The position numbers and the translations under genes are program-made. Below the pieces are notes generated by a model. It searched no databases. It was not told the DNA's origin and saw nothing but the letters and a program-made list of their open reading frames with translations. Positions 53,875 through 63,400 of a DNA stretch of 64,000 bases are shown piece by piece. Each line of letters opens with the position of its first letter. Positions within the stretch are counted from its first letter, which is position 1. Source of the DNA: a virus; the IMG/VR virus record IMGVR_UViG_3300025133_000048, positions 1 through 64,000 of that record; one strand, written 5' to 3'.

Positions 53875-55745
53875 CAACCAGCAAAACGATAATAAAAGAC
53901 AATGAATTCGTTGTGTCACCCAGAGTCAGAAAACCTTCTCTTAGAGCTTCTTCAACGAATGAATCTGGTGAGATAGTATTTAATGAGTCTTATTTGAATC
54001 CAAATGAGTTGCGTGTGCCGATTCTTGATCACAAGATCGCTATACAATTACCTCAGCCTTACAAGAACGCAGCTGACTCCAATGGTGCTGGTGCATCACC
54101 CTACTATTCAATTAATCCAAATTATAATTACATAGCAACCGAATGGGAAAGAAATTTTGACGCATTGGTTCCATTGCAATCACCCAGCATCTATGTTGAA
54201 AACGCAGAAAAATTGAGAGAGCTAAAATCATTCGCCGGCTTGAACATTAATAGGGCTCTTACTAAGAGATTTGACTCTAAGATGTTTAGAAGCTATAGAA
54301 TTAGAACAAGGAATGAGCTGAGGCGATTTAAAAATGTTTTGTTTTTGCAAGATTTTTTAAAAAATGGTGATAAGGCATCTGATAAGAGCAACTATCCATT
54401 CTACAACGAGCTATTCTTTTTTCATCCAACTAAGACAACGATAAAAGATAAACTAATGAAAATCGGCATTTATGATCTTCTTATAGAAGACTATGTTACC
54501 TCTGTGAAGGTTATGAGAGAATTTAATGATGTCCGAACTCCCATTTTTGACCTAACGAGATGGATTAAAAATTCAGATTTTAAAATAACACAAGAAAATA
54601 AAGTAGTGTTATCAAACAGTAACATAGATAAAAGTGTCTTTGCTCCTTATCTTAAAAAATTAGAATTCCTCGGGTTTTTAAGAAAACAGACCCTCAAACA
54701 CCAACGAACAGCTGCCGAGATAACCATGGGCAAACCGTGCCACTCAGAGGTCCTGTTTCACAGAATTAGAAAATCAAAGGTTAGTAATGGAGAAATCGTT
54801 CAGTCATTTTGGCTCCCGTCCAGTAATGAAAGAACAACGCTCGTAGATACCCAGATAAGATACGGAGAGGAGTATGAGTATACTCATTTTGCTTATGTAG
54901 CAGTTGTTGGTGCCGGAGTTGACCGAGCAGCAAATCAGATTATAGTTTCCCCTTCTATTCAGATAGTTGAGGTTCCGCTATATACTGAAACTTGCTTAGC
55001 AATACAACCACCACAACCACCACCAGAGATAGAATTCAAAAATAACAAAAACATAGAAAACGAAATCAAGATTTCCATGTCTCTGAATGCGAACAATTAC
55101 TATAAGAATTTTGTCCCGCTAAGCCCAGAAGAGACATCACAGAATGATTTAATTGCCAAATATAACATAAATGGAACTAAAAGATATTTTAACTATGAAA
55201 CTGAACACGCATTGTTTGAAATCTTTCGTATGGACAGACAACCAAAAACATTTGAGGAAATCGGTAATCATAAGGTAGCAGAGATTAAGAACAGTGTTCC
55301 ATCTATCTCCGCTTTGTTTAAAGACAGAATCTTAATAGGCAAAGACTATTATTATGTTGTACGATCTGTAAACACACACGGTTTATTATCAAATCCAAGT
55401 CCTATTTATAAGGTAAAACAATTAAAAGACGCTGATGAAACTTTTATAAGTGTTGAAACTGTTGGGTTGTTAGAAGAAGAATTAGAACAGTCAAATCTAA
55501 TTTTTCAAAAACTTTTACAATTAGTGCCAAGCTCTTTACATACAATTTATAATTTAGAAAAAGAAAAGATGTTAGACCCTTCAAGTTTGAAAGGAAAAAT
55601 AGACAAAGTTTCACTAGGTATAGCAGAGGAGCCAATTTGGGGAAAAACATTTAAATTTAGAATTACTTCCACAGATACAGGCAAAAAAATTGATTTAAAC
55701 ATAAGAGTGAAGCTTGTAACCAATAAAACAAGCGAAGATTTATAA
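53871..55745 (+). CDS. Tail-associated protein, 624 aa, with FN3-like segment
   Basis: A mixed protein. Two stretches resemble fibronectin type III strands F-G: 'YGEEYEYTHFAYVAVVGAG' and 'LIGKDYYYVVRSVNTHGLLSNPSPIYKVK'. The rest is not recognised. It ends the operon that starts at gp6: the next gap holds a CTATTTAT motif. Structural role inferred from position only. Confidence 0.55.
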   Translation: MTTSKTIIKDNEFVVSPRVRKPSLRASSTNESGEIVFNESYLNPNELRVPILDHKIAIQLPQPYKNAADSNGAGASPYYSINPNYNYIATEWERNFDALVPLQSPSIYVENAEKLRELKSFAGLNINRALTKRFDSKMFRSYRIRTRNELRRFKNVLFLQDFLKNGDKASDKSNYPFYNELFFFHPTKTTIKDKLMKIGIYDLLIEDYVTSVKVMREFNDVRTPIFDLTRWIKNSDFKITQENKVVLSNSNIDKSVFAPYLKKLEFLGFLRKQTLKHQRTAAEITMGKPCHSEVLFHRIRKSKVSNGEIVQSFWLPSSNERTTLVDTQIRYGEEYEYTHFAYVAVVGAGVDRAANQIIVSPSIQIVEVPLYTETCLAIQPPQPPPEIEFKNNKNIENEIKISMSLNANNYYKNFVPLSPEETSQNDLIAKYNINGTKRYFNYETEHALFEIFRMDRQPKTFEEIGNHKVAEIKNSVPSISALFKDRILIGKDYYYVVRSVNTHGLLSNPSPIYKVKQLKDADETFISVETVGLLEEELEQSNLIFQKLLQLVPSSLHTIYNLEKEKMLDPSSLKGKIDKVSLGIAEEPIWGKTFKFRITSTDTGKKIDLNIRVKLVTNKTSEDL

Positions 55746-55752
55746 AAAAAAC

Positions 55753-55760
55753 CTATTTAT
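55753..55760 (+). promoter_or_regulatory. CTATTTAT late-type motif
   Basis: CTATTTAT followed by AAC, then AAGGAG and the ATG at 55781. The opposite strand reads TATAAATAG, the exact T4 late core. Confidence 0.45.
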
Positions 55761-55780
55761 AACGATATAAGGAGAAATTT

Positions 55781-56719
55781 ATGGGATTCTTAAATAACAG
55801 CGGAGACATCATTTTGGATGTAGTCCTAACAGATAACGGCAGAAAGATGCTCTCTAGAGGCGACGGATCTTTTAAAATTACTAAATTTGCTTTAGGAGAT
55901 GAAGAAATCAACTATGCCAGATACACTCCCAGCCACGCCAGTGGTTCTTCTTATTATGATTTAGAAATTCTACAAACACCAATCTTAGAAGCGTTTACTG
56001 ATAACGCCGCTTCTATGAAGACCAAGCTTATAACATATGAGAATTTAGAGCTTTTGTTCTTGCCTGTTTTTAATTTAAATGAAATCAAGCCCATTAATCA
56101 AAGATCTTCTCAAACAAATAGTTTCATCGTAGCGGTTGATCGCTCAGCAGAAGACGATGATGAAGCTTCAACAACAAGCGGAATTGGTTTAGATTCTAGT
56201 GGAAATGAAAAACAAGGTGTATTGTTCGGAGAGTCTCTGGATCGCGGATCAACCATTACAATAGATCAAGGCTTGGACACCACACAGATTTCAACCAGAA
56301 GTACCATCGACCCAGACCTTGTAGAAACAGAATACACTATTCAGATTGATAGTCGTTTTGGTAGAATTACTGGTCCCAACGGCGAAACACTTGATGAAAG
56401 TTATATCGATGATGATGGTATTGCTTACTATGTCGTAACACAAGGTGATAATGGTTACGAAGACATAACAGCACTAAGCAGATCCAATGAGTCTCCAATC
56501 TCAGGACCTCGCGGAGGTCGCCTTTCTTTTAGAATCGGCGCATCCATGGATCTTCAAACAAGTACTTACTTGTTTACAACACTAGGCGGAACCAGCACTC
56601 TAGAGAACAGAGGTGGCACCACTAGTAACATTTATCACATTGATTCAATTATAAGAATCACCGGAAATACTATTGGAAGCTCAATTGACATTCCAGTAAG
56701 ATTCGCTAAACTTCAATAA
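55781..56719 (+). CDS. Tail structural protein with 'DVVLTDNGRKMLSRG' opening
   Basis: A 312-residue protein. The opening 'ILDVVLTDNGRKMLSRGDGSFKITKFALGDEEINY' is a frequent signature of tail proteins in large marine phages and is shared with the gene at 50072. The middle is beta-rich ('VETEYTIQIDSRFG'), ending 'GNTIGSSIDIPVRFAKL'. Ideal AAGGAG. First of three adjacent structural genes transcribed after the CTATTTAT motif. Confidence 0.65.
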   Translation: MGFLNNSGDIILDVVLTDNGRKMLSRGDGSFKITKFALGDEEINYARYTPSHASGSSYYDLEILQTPILEAFTDNAASMKTKLITYENLELLFLPVFNLNEIKPINQRSSQTNSFIVAVDRSAEDDDEASTTSGIGLDSSGNEKQGVLFGESLDRGSTITIDQGLDTTQISTRSTIDPDLVETEYTIQIDSRFGRITGPNGETLDESYIDDDGIAYYVVTQGDNGYEDITALSRSNESPISGPRGGRLSFRIGASMDLQTSTYLFTTLGGTSTLENRGGTTSNIYHIDSIIRITGNTIGSSIDIPVRFAKLQ

Positions 56720-56737
56720 AGGAAATAGGATAACATT

Positions 56738-57790
56738 ATGGCAGCAAGTACATTTAAAATTCTAAACGAAGACGATATCGTCTCAACAAGAACTCTTCTA
56801 CATGAGGCAATACCTCTTACTGGAACTATTGTGAGCGGAACCTATGCAGACGCTAACATAAACAACCCATCACACGGGATGTTTCAATCTGTATACGACT
56901 ATCCGTATCTAAGTTCATCAGCAAACCACATTTTTGACATTACATTTGGAGTGGGAGCAAATTCTGCTATCTATTCCAGTGTAACTTCACAAAAACAAAA
57001 GAAAGAGAACATTTATAATCAAATGTCTCAACTTCTTATGGGATACAACACCGATGGTTCTATTTTAGAGCTTGACGAAGACGGTAATGTCCTTGCCGGT
57101 GGTACAAAAATTCGTGATGCTGTTTTCTTTCCTTTTTCTCGTTTACTTGTGAAAGACGAAATCAAAAAAGGAACCTTCACTATGTCTTTGGGTGTAACAC
57201 AAAATGACGAAACGCCGTTCACAACAACGGTAAATGTCACAGATGCCTCCGGCTCAGATGGATATTTTGTTAATTCACCAGTTGGCGAGTATGGAATATT
57301 ATTTGCTGGTAATGGAACAGGAACTCCTTTGCCAACTGACAATGTTCCCTGTGGTCTTCTTTTCTATCAAGCAGGCATTGCAGTACTAACCTCATCAGTA
57401 TTTCAGAGCCTTTTGTCATTCGATTGTCACATGAACGCAGCAAACAACAGCCTGTCTGATCTGCTAACCGGTTCAACTGTTCAAACAACTGCCAACTCTA
57501 TTCGACAAAGAATCGACAACATTCAGTTCAACAACACAACAGAGCTTAACTCAACAATTTACTTCTGTCGGATCAATCATAACGAGTTCAACTATTCAAC
57601 AAACCCAACATATGTTGATTCATCTAAAATCAGAGTTAAAACTAACTCAACAGATGAACCAGTATCATACATCACTACTATTGGGCTCTATAGTGATAAG
57701 AACGAACTTATGGCTGTCGCGAAGCTCTCTGAGCCTTTGAAGAAGACTCCAAGCACTGAATTCACAATTCGCGCAAGACTAGATTACTAA
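56738..57790 (+). CDS. Tail structural protein, paralogue of the next gene
   Basis: A 350-residue protein. The C-terminal 100 residues ('NEFNYSTNPTYVDSS', 'YITTIGLYSDKNELMAVAKLSEPLKKT', 'RARLDY') match the end of the following gene ('GELNYSNNPTYKDQS', 'YISKVALYDEDKNLIGFAKVATPVRKT', 'KLKLDL'), so the two arose by tandem duplication. The repeated 'NYS-NPTY' block is a known pattern of uncharacterised virion proteins (recalled). Probably head-neck or tail-fibre related; not assigned. Confidence 0.65.
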   Translation: MAASTFKILNEDDIVSTRTLLHEAIPLTGTIVSGTYADANINNPSHGMFQSVYDYPYLSSSANHIFDITFGVGANSAIYSSVTSQKQKKENIYNQMSQLLMGYNTDGSILELDEDGNVLAGGTKIRDAVFFPFSRLLVKDEIKKGTFTMSLGVTQNDETPFTTTVNVTDASGSDGYFVNSPVGEYGILFAGNGTGTPLPTDNVPCGLLFYQAGIAVLTSSVFQSLLSFDCHMNAANNSLSDLLTGSTVQTTANSIRQRIDNIQFNNTTELNSTIYFCRINHNEFNYSTNPTYVDSSKIRVKTNSTDEPVSYITTIGLYSDKNELMAVAKLSEPLKKTPSTEFTIRARLDY

Positions 57791-57798
57791 GATGCATT

Positions 57799-58950
57799 AT
57801 GGCTTTATACAAATTCAATCCCGACGACATCTTCATCAACACTCTTGAAGCTTATCCAGAGTTTTCATTCTATATTCATAGCGGAACAGTCTATTTTGAT
57901 AACAACCCACACAGAGAAGGCACAAATGCAGATGTGCCGAATGGGTTCGTTTCTCTTTATCAAACAAACAACGACAAGGTATCCGGACAGACAATTTATC
58001 CTTTTATAACCAAGAATGGTTTGAAAGAAACATTTAAGTCTTACACCGATGCCCAGTTCAATGTAAAATATAACTATGATGGAGAAGATGTAACCGGTTC
58101 TTATGATTTTTCTGGTTCCATCTTTCGTGATTACTATGCCTTAAGTTCTGCAAGAACAAGAGTAGAATCACTAAGAAACTCTTTTCAACACTACAATCTG
58201 TTCTCACCACACTATGCATACTCATCATCTCTGGGTGATAAGTCTGAACAGATCTGCTCTTTGATTAACATACCTTCAATTTTCTATGGAGAAAGAATTA
58301 AGAAAGGAACAGTTCAGCTAGATTATTATGTTTCCGGAACTTTAGTCGGAACTTTAAAAGATGAGAATTATACCGGAGAGCTTATCCAAACAGGACCAGC
58401 AGGTTCTACAGGCTCAGGCTCTGTTGCAGGAACAGTTCTCTACAAGGAAGGTGTTTTGCTTTTGACAGGTTCTTGGGCTCTTGGAGCATCCGGAATAACT
58501 TATTCTGGTTCAAACGGAACAGGGGATAACTGGACACAATTTGCTGATGGCTTACATCAAGACATCTCAGGGTATGCGAACTTACCATCTGCCTCTTTTA
58601 ATCTGTCGTATCAAGGTGTTACACATACAAATACCATGACTATGTTAGCTCATGCAAACTACGGAGAGCTAAATTATTCTAATAACCCAACATACAAAGA
58701 TCAAAGTCATCCAAACAATGCTGTTGCTCTGACATCCTCGGTTTCTTTTATAGAATCAAAAGTTCCTCCAAAGAACATAACGCATACAGTATTACAGAAT
58801 TCAACTCCCACTTTACAAAAAGAAACTTATATTTCTAAAGTTGCTTTATACGATGAAGATAAAAATCTTATTGGATTTGCTAAAGTAGCGACTCCTGTGA
58901 GAAAAACAGAAGATCGTCAATTTATTTTTAAATTAAAGCTTGACTTGTAG
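57799..58950 (+). CDS. Tail structural protein, tandem paralogue
   Basis: A 383-residue protein, duplicate of its upstream neighbour. The N-terminal halves differ: this one has 'FSFYIHSGTVYFDNNPHR' and a Gly/Ser-rich linker ('GPAGSTGSGSVAGTVLY'). No strong ribosome site. Its last codons contain the -35 box of the promoter for the RuvC gene. Last gene of the tail module. Confidence 0.65.
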   Translation: MALYKFNPDDIFINTLEAYPEFSFYIHSGTVYFDNNPHREGTNADVPNGFVSLYQTNNDKVSGQTIYPFITKNGLKETFKSYTDAQFNVKYNYDGEDVTGSYDFSGSIFRDYYALSSARTRVESLRNSFQHYNLFSPHYAYSSSLGDKSEQICSLINIPSIFYGERIKKGTVQLDYYVSGTLVGTLKDENYTGELIQTGPAGSTGSGSVAGTVLYKEGVLLLTGSWALGASGITYSGSNGTGDNWTQFADGLHQDISGYANLPSASFNLSYQGVTHTNTMTMLAHANYGELNYSNNPTYKDQSHPNNAVALTSSVSFIESKVPPKNITHTVLQNSTPTLQKETYISKVALYDEDKNLIGFAKVATPVRKTEDRQFIFKLKLDL

Positions 58951-58968
58951 AATAAACCATGTTATAAT
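58940..58968 (+). promoter_or_regulatory. Sigma70-type promoter before the RuvC gene
   Basis: TTGACT at 58940-58945 (one mismatch), 17 nt, TATAAT at 58963-58968 preceded by TGT. The expected start (about 58975) falls at the ATG at 58977, so the transcript would be essentially leaderless. Confidence 0.75.
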
Positions 58969-58976
58969 AAGTTATT

Positions 58977-59501
58977 ATGATTTTAGGATTAGACATTAGT
59001 ACAAGCAGAATTGGAATCGCAATTATTGACGACCAATCAAACCTCATCACTTGTGAGGAAATAAAAATGAAGTCTTCGGATCCTCTTGAAACAAGAGCCG
59101 AGATTTTTGAGACACGCATTAAAGAAATAAGGAGCAAGTATGTCATTAAACACGTATTCGTCGAACAGCCATTCATGGCCTTCTCCGGAGGAAAGACAAC
59201 GGCGGTCACTATGGCTAAGCTTCAACGCTTTAATGGTATGTGCTGCTATATCACCTATAATCTATTTGGGAGCGCTTCAGTACTCATACCGGCGAATAAA
59301 GCGCGGGGATTGGTCGGTCTCAAAATACCAAGAGGTCAAAAAGCCAAGACGAAGGTTATTGAGTGGGTTGAAGCGAAATATCCTAAAGATTTTATAGTTG
59401 AGTATACCAGACATGGCAATCCAAAGCCCGGAACCGATGATAAAGCTGATGCGATAGTGATAGCGAATGCCGGTTTAAAATTAAATCAAGAAACAATTTG
59501 A
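58977..59501 (+). CDS. ruvC: RuvC-like Holliday junction resolvase
   Basis: A 174-residue RNase H-fold nuclease: 'ILGLDISTSRIGIAIID' (D6, first catalytic Asp), 'VFVEQPFMAFSGGKTT' (catalytic Glu), and 'GTDDKADAIVIANAG' (terminal Asp pair). The layout and length fit bacterial RuvC and its phage relatives. It would cut branched DNA before packaging, replacing T4 endonuclease VII. The start cannot lie further downstream because D6 is needed, yet there is no ribosome site. Its stop codon TGA is part of the next promoter's TTGACA. Confidence 0.85.
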   Translation: MILGLDISTSRIGIAIIDDQSNLITCEEIKMKSSDPLETRAEIFETRIKEIRSKYVIKHVFVEQPFMAFSGGKTTAVTMAKLQRFNGMCCYITYNLFGSASVLIPANKARGLVGLKIPRGQKAKTKVIEWVEAKYPKDFIVEYTRHGNPKPGTDDKADAIVIANAGLKLNQETI

Positions 59502-59525
59502 CAAACTTTTCCAACGTGTTATAAT
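59498..59525 (+). promoter_or_regulatory. Sigma70-type promoter before the primase gene
   Basis: TTGACA at 59498-59503 (contains the RuvC stop codon), 16 nt, TATAAT at 59520-59525 preceded by TGT. GGAGG and the ATG at 59544 follow. Confidence 0.8.
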
Positions 59526-59543
59526 CTTATTATCGGAGGTAAC

Positions 59544-60482
59544 ATGGAAGAAAAGAGGAAGATATTGACCGACATTCTCGGCCACTTTATCAGAAAGGGA
59601 AACGAACATCTTTATTCTTGTCCGTTTTGCAATCACCACAAAAAGAAAATGTCTGTCAATTTTGGAATTGGAGCATTTAAGTGTTGGGTTTGTGATACTC
59701 GTGGCAAGAACATATACAGAATTGTTCGTAAATTTGGAAGCTACAACCAAAGGCAAAAGTGGCTACAATTAGATGGTCGCCTAGACCTATCAGAGTTTGA
59801 AAAGATCTTTGACGGCCTACAAGAGATTGAAGAAGACCAAGTCGTTGAACTACCAGAAGAGATGGTATCTCTTTGTAACAAGCGGCTTCCTTTATCATCA
59901 AAGCGTGCTTTAGAGTACCTAGAGTCTCGCAACATAACCAAGGATCAAATTCTTATGTGGAAGATTGGCTATTGCCCAAGCGGAAGATACGGAGGCAGAA
60001 TAATTATTCCTTCGTTCAACAGAAATGGAGATCCAAACTATTTCATTGCTCGCTCTTATGTTGGCCATGGAAGGAAATACCTAAACCCACAAGCCTCAAG
60101 AGACATAATCTTTAATGAGCTTATGGTTGACTGGGACGAGCCTGTGATTTTAGTAGAAGGTGCGTTTGATGCTGTTGTAGCAGGAACACAGGCCATTCCG
60201 ATTTTGGGATCAACTATGAGACCGAATTCAAAATTATTCCAAGCACTATCTCTTAACGACACACCGGTTTACATCGGTCTTGATAATGATGCAGAGAAAA
60301 AAGCTGGACACATGATCAAGAACATGTTACAATACGATATGGAGGTTTTCAAGATTGATACTTCATCTGTTGACGATATTGGATCAATGTCTTCAGGTGA
60401 GTTTTCTTTAGCTTTCCAAAATGCCGAGACCATTGACTCGGATTATTACTTTTTTCAAAAAATGATGCAAAAAATAGTATAG
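59544..60482 (+). CDS. DNA primase (zinc ribbon + TOPRIM)
   Basis: A 312-residue DnaG-type primase corresponding to T4 gp61. Zinc ribbon: C26-x2-C29 and C47-x2-C50. The TOPRIM core has E205 in 'LVEGAFDAV' and D247-N-D249 in 'YIGLDNDAEKKAG'; 'GRIIIPSFNRNGDPNYFIARSY' is the RNA-polymerase domain block. It lacks a helicase-binding C-terminal domain and helicase, so a separate gp41-type helicase must be elsewhere. GGAGG seven bases before the ATG. Followed after eight bases by the recombination nuclease. Confidence 0.92.
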   Translation: MEEKRKILTDILGHFIRKGNEHLYSCPFCNHHKKKMSVNFGIGAFKCWVCDTRGKNIYRIVRKFGSYNQRQKWLQLDGRLDLSEFEKIFDGLQEIEEDQVVELPEEMVSLCNKRLPLSSKRALEYLESRNITKDQILMWKIGYCPSGRYGGRIIIPSFNRNGDPNYFIARSYVGHGRKYLNPQASRDIIFNELMVDWDEPVILVEGAFDAVVAGTQAIPILGSTMRPNSKLFQALSLNDTPVYIGLDNDAEKKAGHMIKNMLQYDMEVFKIDTSSVDDIGSMSSGEFSLAFQNAETIDSDYYFFQKMMQKIV

Positions 60483-60490
60483 GAGGATTT

Positions 60491-63400
60491 ATGACTTATA
60501 AAATTGCACACGTAGCTGACACCCACATCAGGAATCTAAAATTTCATGATGAATACAGGGTTGTATTTCGCAAAATATACCAAAAACTTCGGGATCAAGG
60601 AGTTGATGCCATTGTTCATTGCGGTGACTTAGCACATACAAAGACACAACTATCGCCAGAGTATTTCGCACTCGCAACAGAGTTTCTCTACAATCTTGCC
60701 GAGATTGCTCCCACTTATATTATATTGGGCAACCACGACGGAAATTTAAAGAACTCTGCACGAGAAGATGCGGTAACTCCGATTGTCACTGCTCTGAAGC
60801 ACGCAAACCTTCACTTATTAAAAGATTCAGGTGAGTATAACTTCAATGGCAACCTTACATTCAATGTTAAGTCAATTTTTGACCGAGACAATTGGATTGA
60901 GCCCACAGATCAGTCCAGAGTCAACATTGGACTCTATCATGGTGCTGTAATGGGCTCAAAGACAGCAACTGGCTGGGCAATGGATCATGGAGACGACGAC
61001 ATTTCCATTTTCGCTAATTGTGATTATGCTATGCTTGGAGACATACATAAACCACAAATATTGGATGAAGAAGGAAGAGTACAATACGCTGGCTCCACAG
61101 TCCAGCAGAATTTTGGAGAATCTGGTAGAAAGGGTTACAAGCTCTGGACAATCAGAGGAAAAGATGATTTTAATGTTGAGCACGTCGGTATTCTCTCCCC
61201 AAGGCCATTTATTACTATCTATTTAACAGAGAGCGGAGGTTTGCCGGAAGGAATAAACATACCACGCGGATGTCGCTTGAGGCTTATTGCTACCACTAAT
61301 CTTCCTTCTAACAAGATAAGAATGGTAACAGAGTATTGTAAATCAAAATATAGTACTTATTCTGTTTCCTTCGTCAATAAATCGGAGGGCTCTTCTATGG
61401 ACTCAATGAGTGGTTCTAATAAAATAGAGAACCTTCGTGACTTAGCTGTACAAGAGAAGTGGATTAGAGAATATCTAAAAGATTTTAATTTGGAAGCAGA
61501 GATTGTGAAAGAGATCTTGGACTTAAATTCAAAGTTTAACATGGAGGCAGAAAGGAATGAACAAGTCAGTAGAAATGTTATTTGGAACATTAAAGAGATG
61601 CGCTTTAACAATTTATTTAATTATGGGCCAAACAATTCAGTGGATTTTGCAAAAGTCTCTGGGATTGTCGGTATCTTTGGTAAAAACTATAGCGGTAAAT
61701 CTTCTATTATTGATTCTTTACTTTTCGGTCTTTATAATACCACCTCTAAAGGTGAAAGAAAGAACGTTCACATCATTAATCAAAACAAAGATCAAGCATC
61801 TATCAACTTGGTCTTCAATGCAGGAGGTCAGGATTATAAAGTTTCAAGGAATCTTAACAAGGTTAACAAAACCCTCCGAGGAAAAAAAGTAGTAGATGCG
61901 AAAGGCGATTTAGATTTCACCAATCTCACAATCAACGAATCTTGCAACGGAGACTCCAAGACTGATACTGATGCGAACATTCGCAAAGTAATTGGATCTA
62001 TTGATGATTTCATGATTACTTCTATGGCATCTCAGCTTGATTCTCTTTCTTTTATCAAGGAAGGATCAACAAAACGCAAAGAGATACTTGCAAAGTTCTT
62101 AGATTTAGATTTGTTTGATAAAAAGTTCAAATTAGCCAAAGGTGCCGGCTCTGATATCGCTGCTCTTATCAAAAAGATGAAATCCAAGAATTATTCCGGA
62201 CAATTGGTTGCAAAGCAAGAAGAGCTTGAGGAAATCAAAGAAGACATTCAAAAGCAGCAAGAGCTGTGCTGTAAATTCACAGCTAGGCATGATGAGTTGG
62301 TTTTAGAGCTTACAAAGATAGAGGAAGAACTAAATTCTCGTCCGACTGAAATAATTGACATTACAGCAGTAAAAGACCTTATAATCTTAAAGAATAACGA
62401 CATAGATCGTTGCAAAGGTGAGATTGTAGCACTAAAAGATCTTATAGAGAAAAATAGTGAAATTGTGGAAGAAATTGATGCATTTTTGGGGTCTTTGTCA
62501 CAAGATCGTCTGGAGACTTTAGAAAACAACTGGAGTATTTGGACCGGTGAACGAAGCGAGCTATCTTCAAAACTTAAATCAAAAGAAGTAAAGTATGTTA
62601 ATGCTACAAAAAAGATTCACATGTTAGAGAACCACGAGTATGATCCAGACTGTAAGTTTTGTTGTGAGAATAAGTTTGTTAAAGATGCCAATAAAGCAGT
62701 AGAACAATTGCCCCAAGTTCAGGGTGAAATTAACGACTTACGGCACCTAATTGAAGATTTAGATTATAAAATAGATAATGTCGGCATAGAACAGATAAAA
62801 AGAGATCTTCAAAAAATTCAAGATCTAAGACAAAAGAAGCACAGAATGTTTTCCGAAGCCGAGCAGGCTAAAGTGAAGATTGAAGCGACTGATTCTAAAA
62901 TAGAATTATTAAGGAATGAAATCTGCACTCATGAAAACAAAGTTGAGGAGTATGAAGAAAACAAACATGTTATTGAAAATCTTTCAACTTTGCTTGGTGA
63001 ACAGCGTGCCGTCAGGGCCAAGGTAGAAGAATATAAGGGCAAGATGGATAGGTGTGGTAAAAAAGTTCAAGGCTTTCTTATTGAACAAGGATCCGTTCAG
63101 CAGTTTGTTCAAACTATACAAGCACAAAAACAAGAACAGGAAGAGCTTGAAAGGGAATGGATAGCATATGATCTTTTTATGAGATGCATGCATCCAAATG
63201 GAATCGCTTACGAGGTTATTAAGCAGAAGTTGCCAATAATAAACGAAGAGATCCAGAAGTGCCTTGCTAACATTGTTGACTTTGAAATTCTCTTTGAAAA
63301 TAATGGAAAGAGCCTTGATATTCTTATTAAACATCCAAAATTTGAGCCTAGACCTTTATCTATGGGTTCTGGTGCCGAGAAGACGATTGCTGCGATGGCG

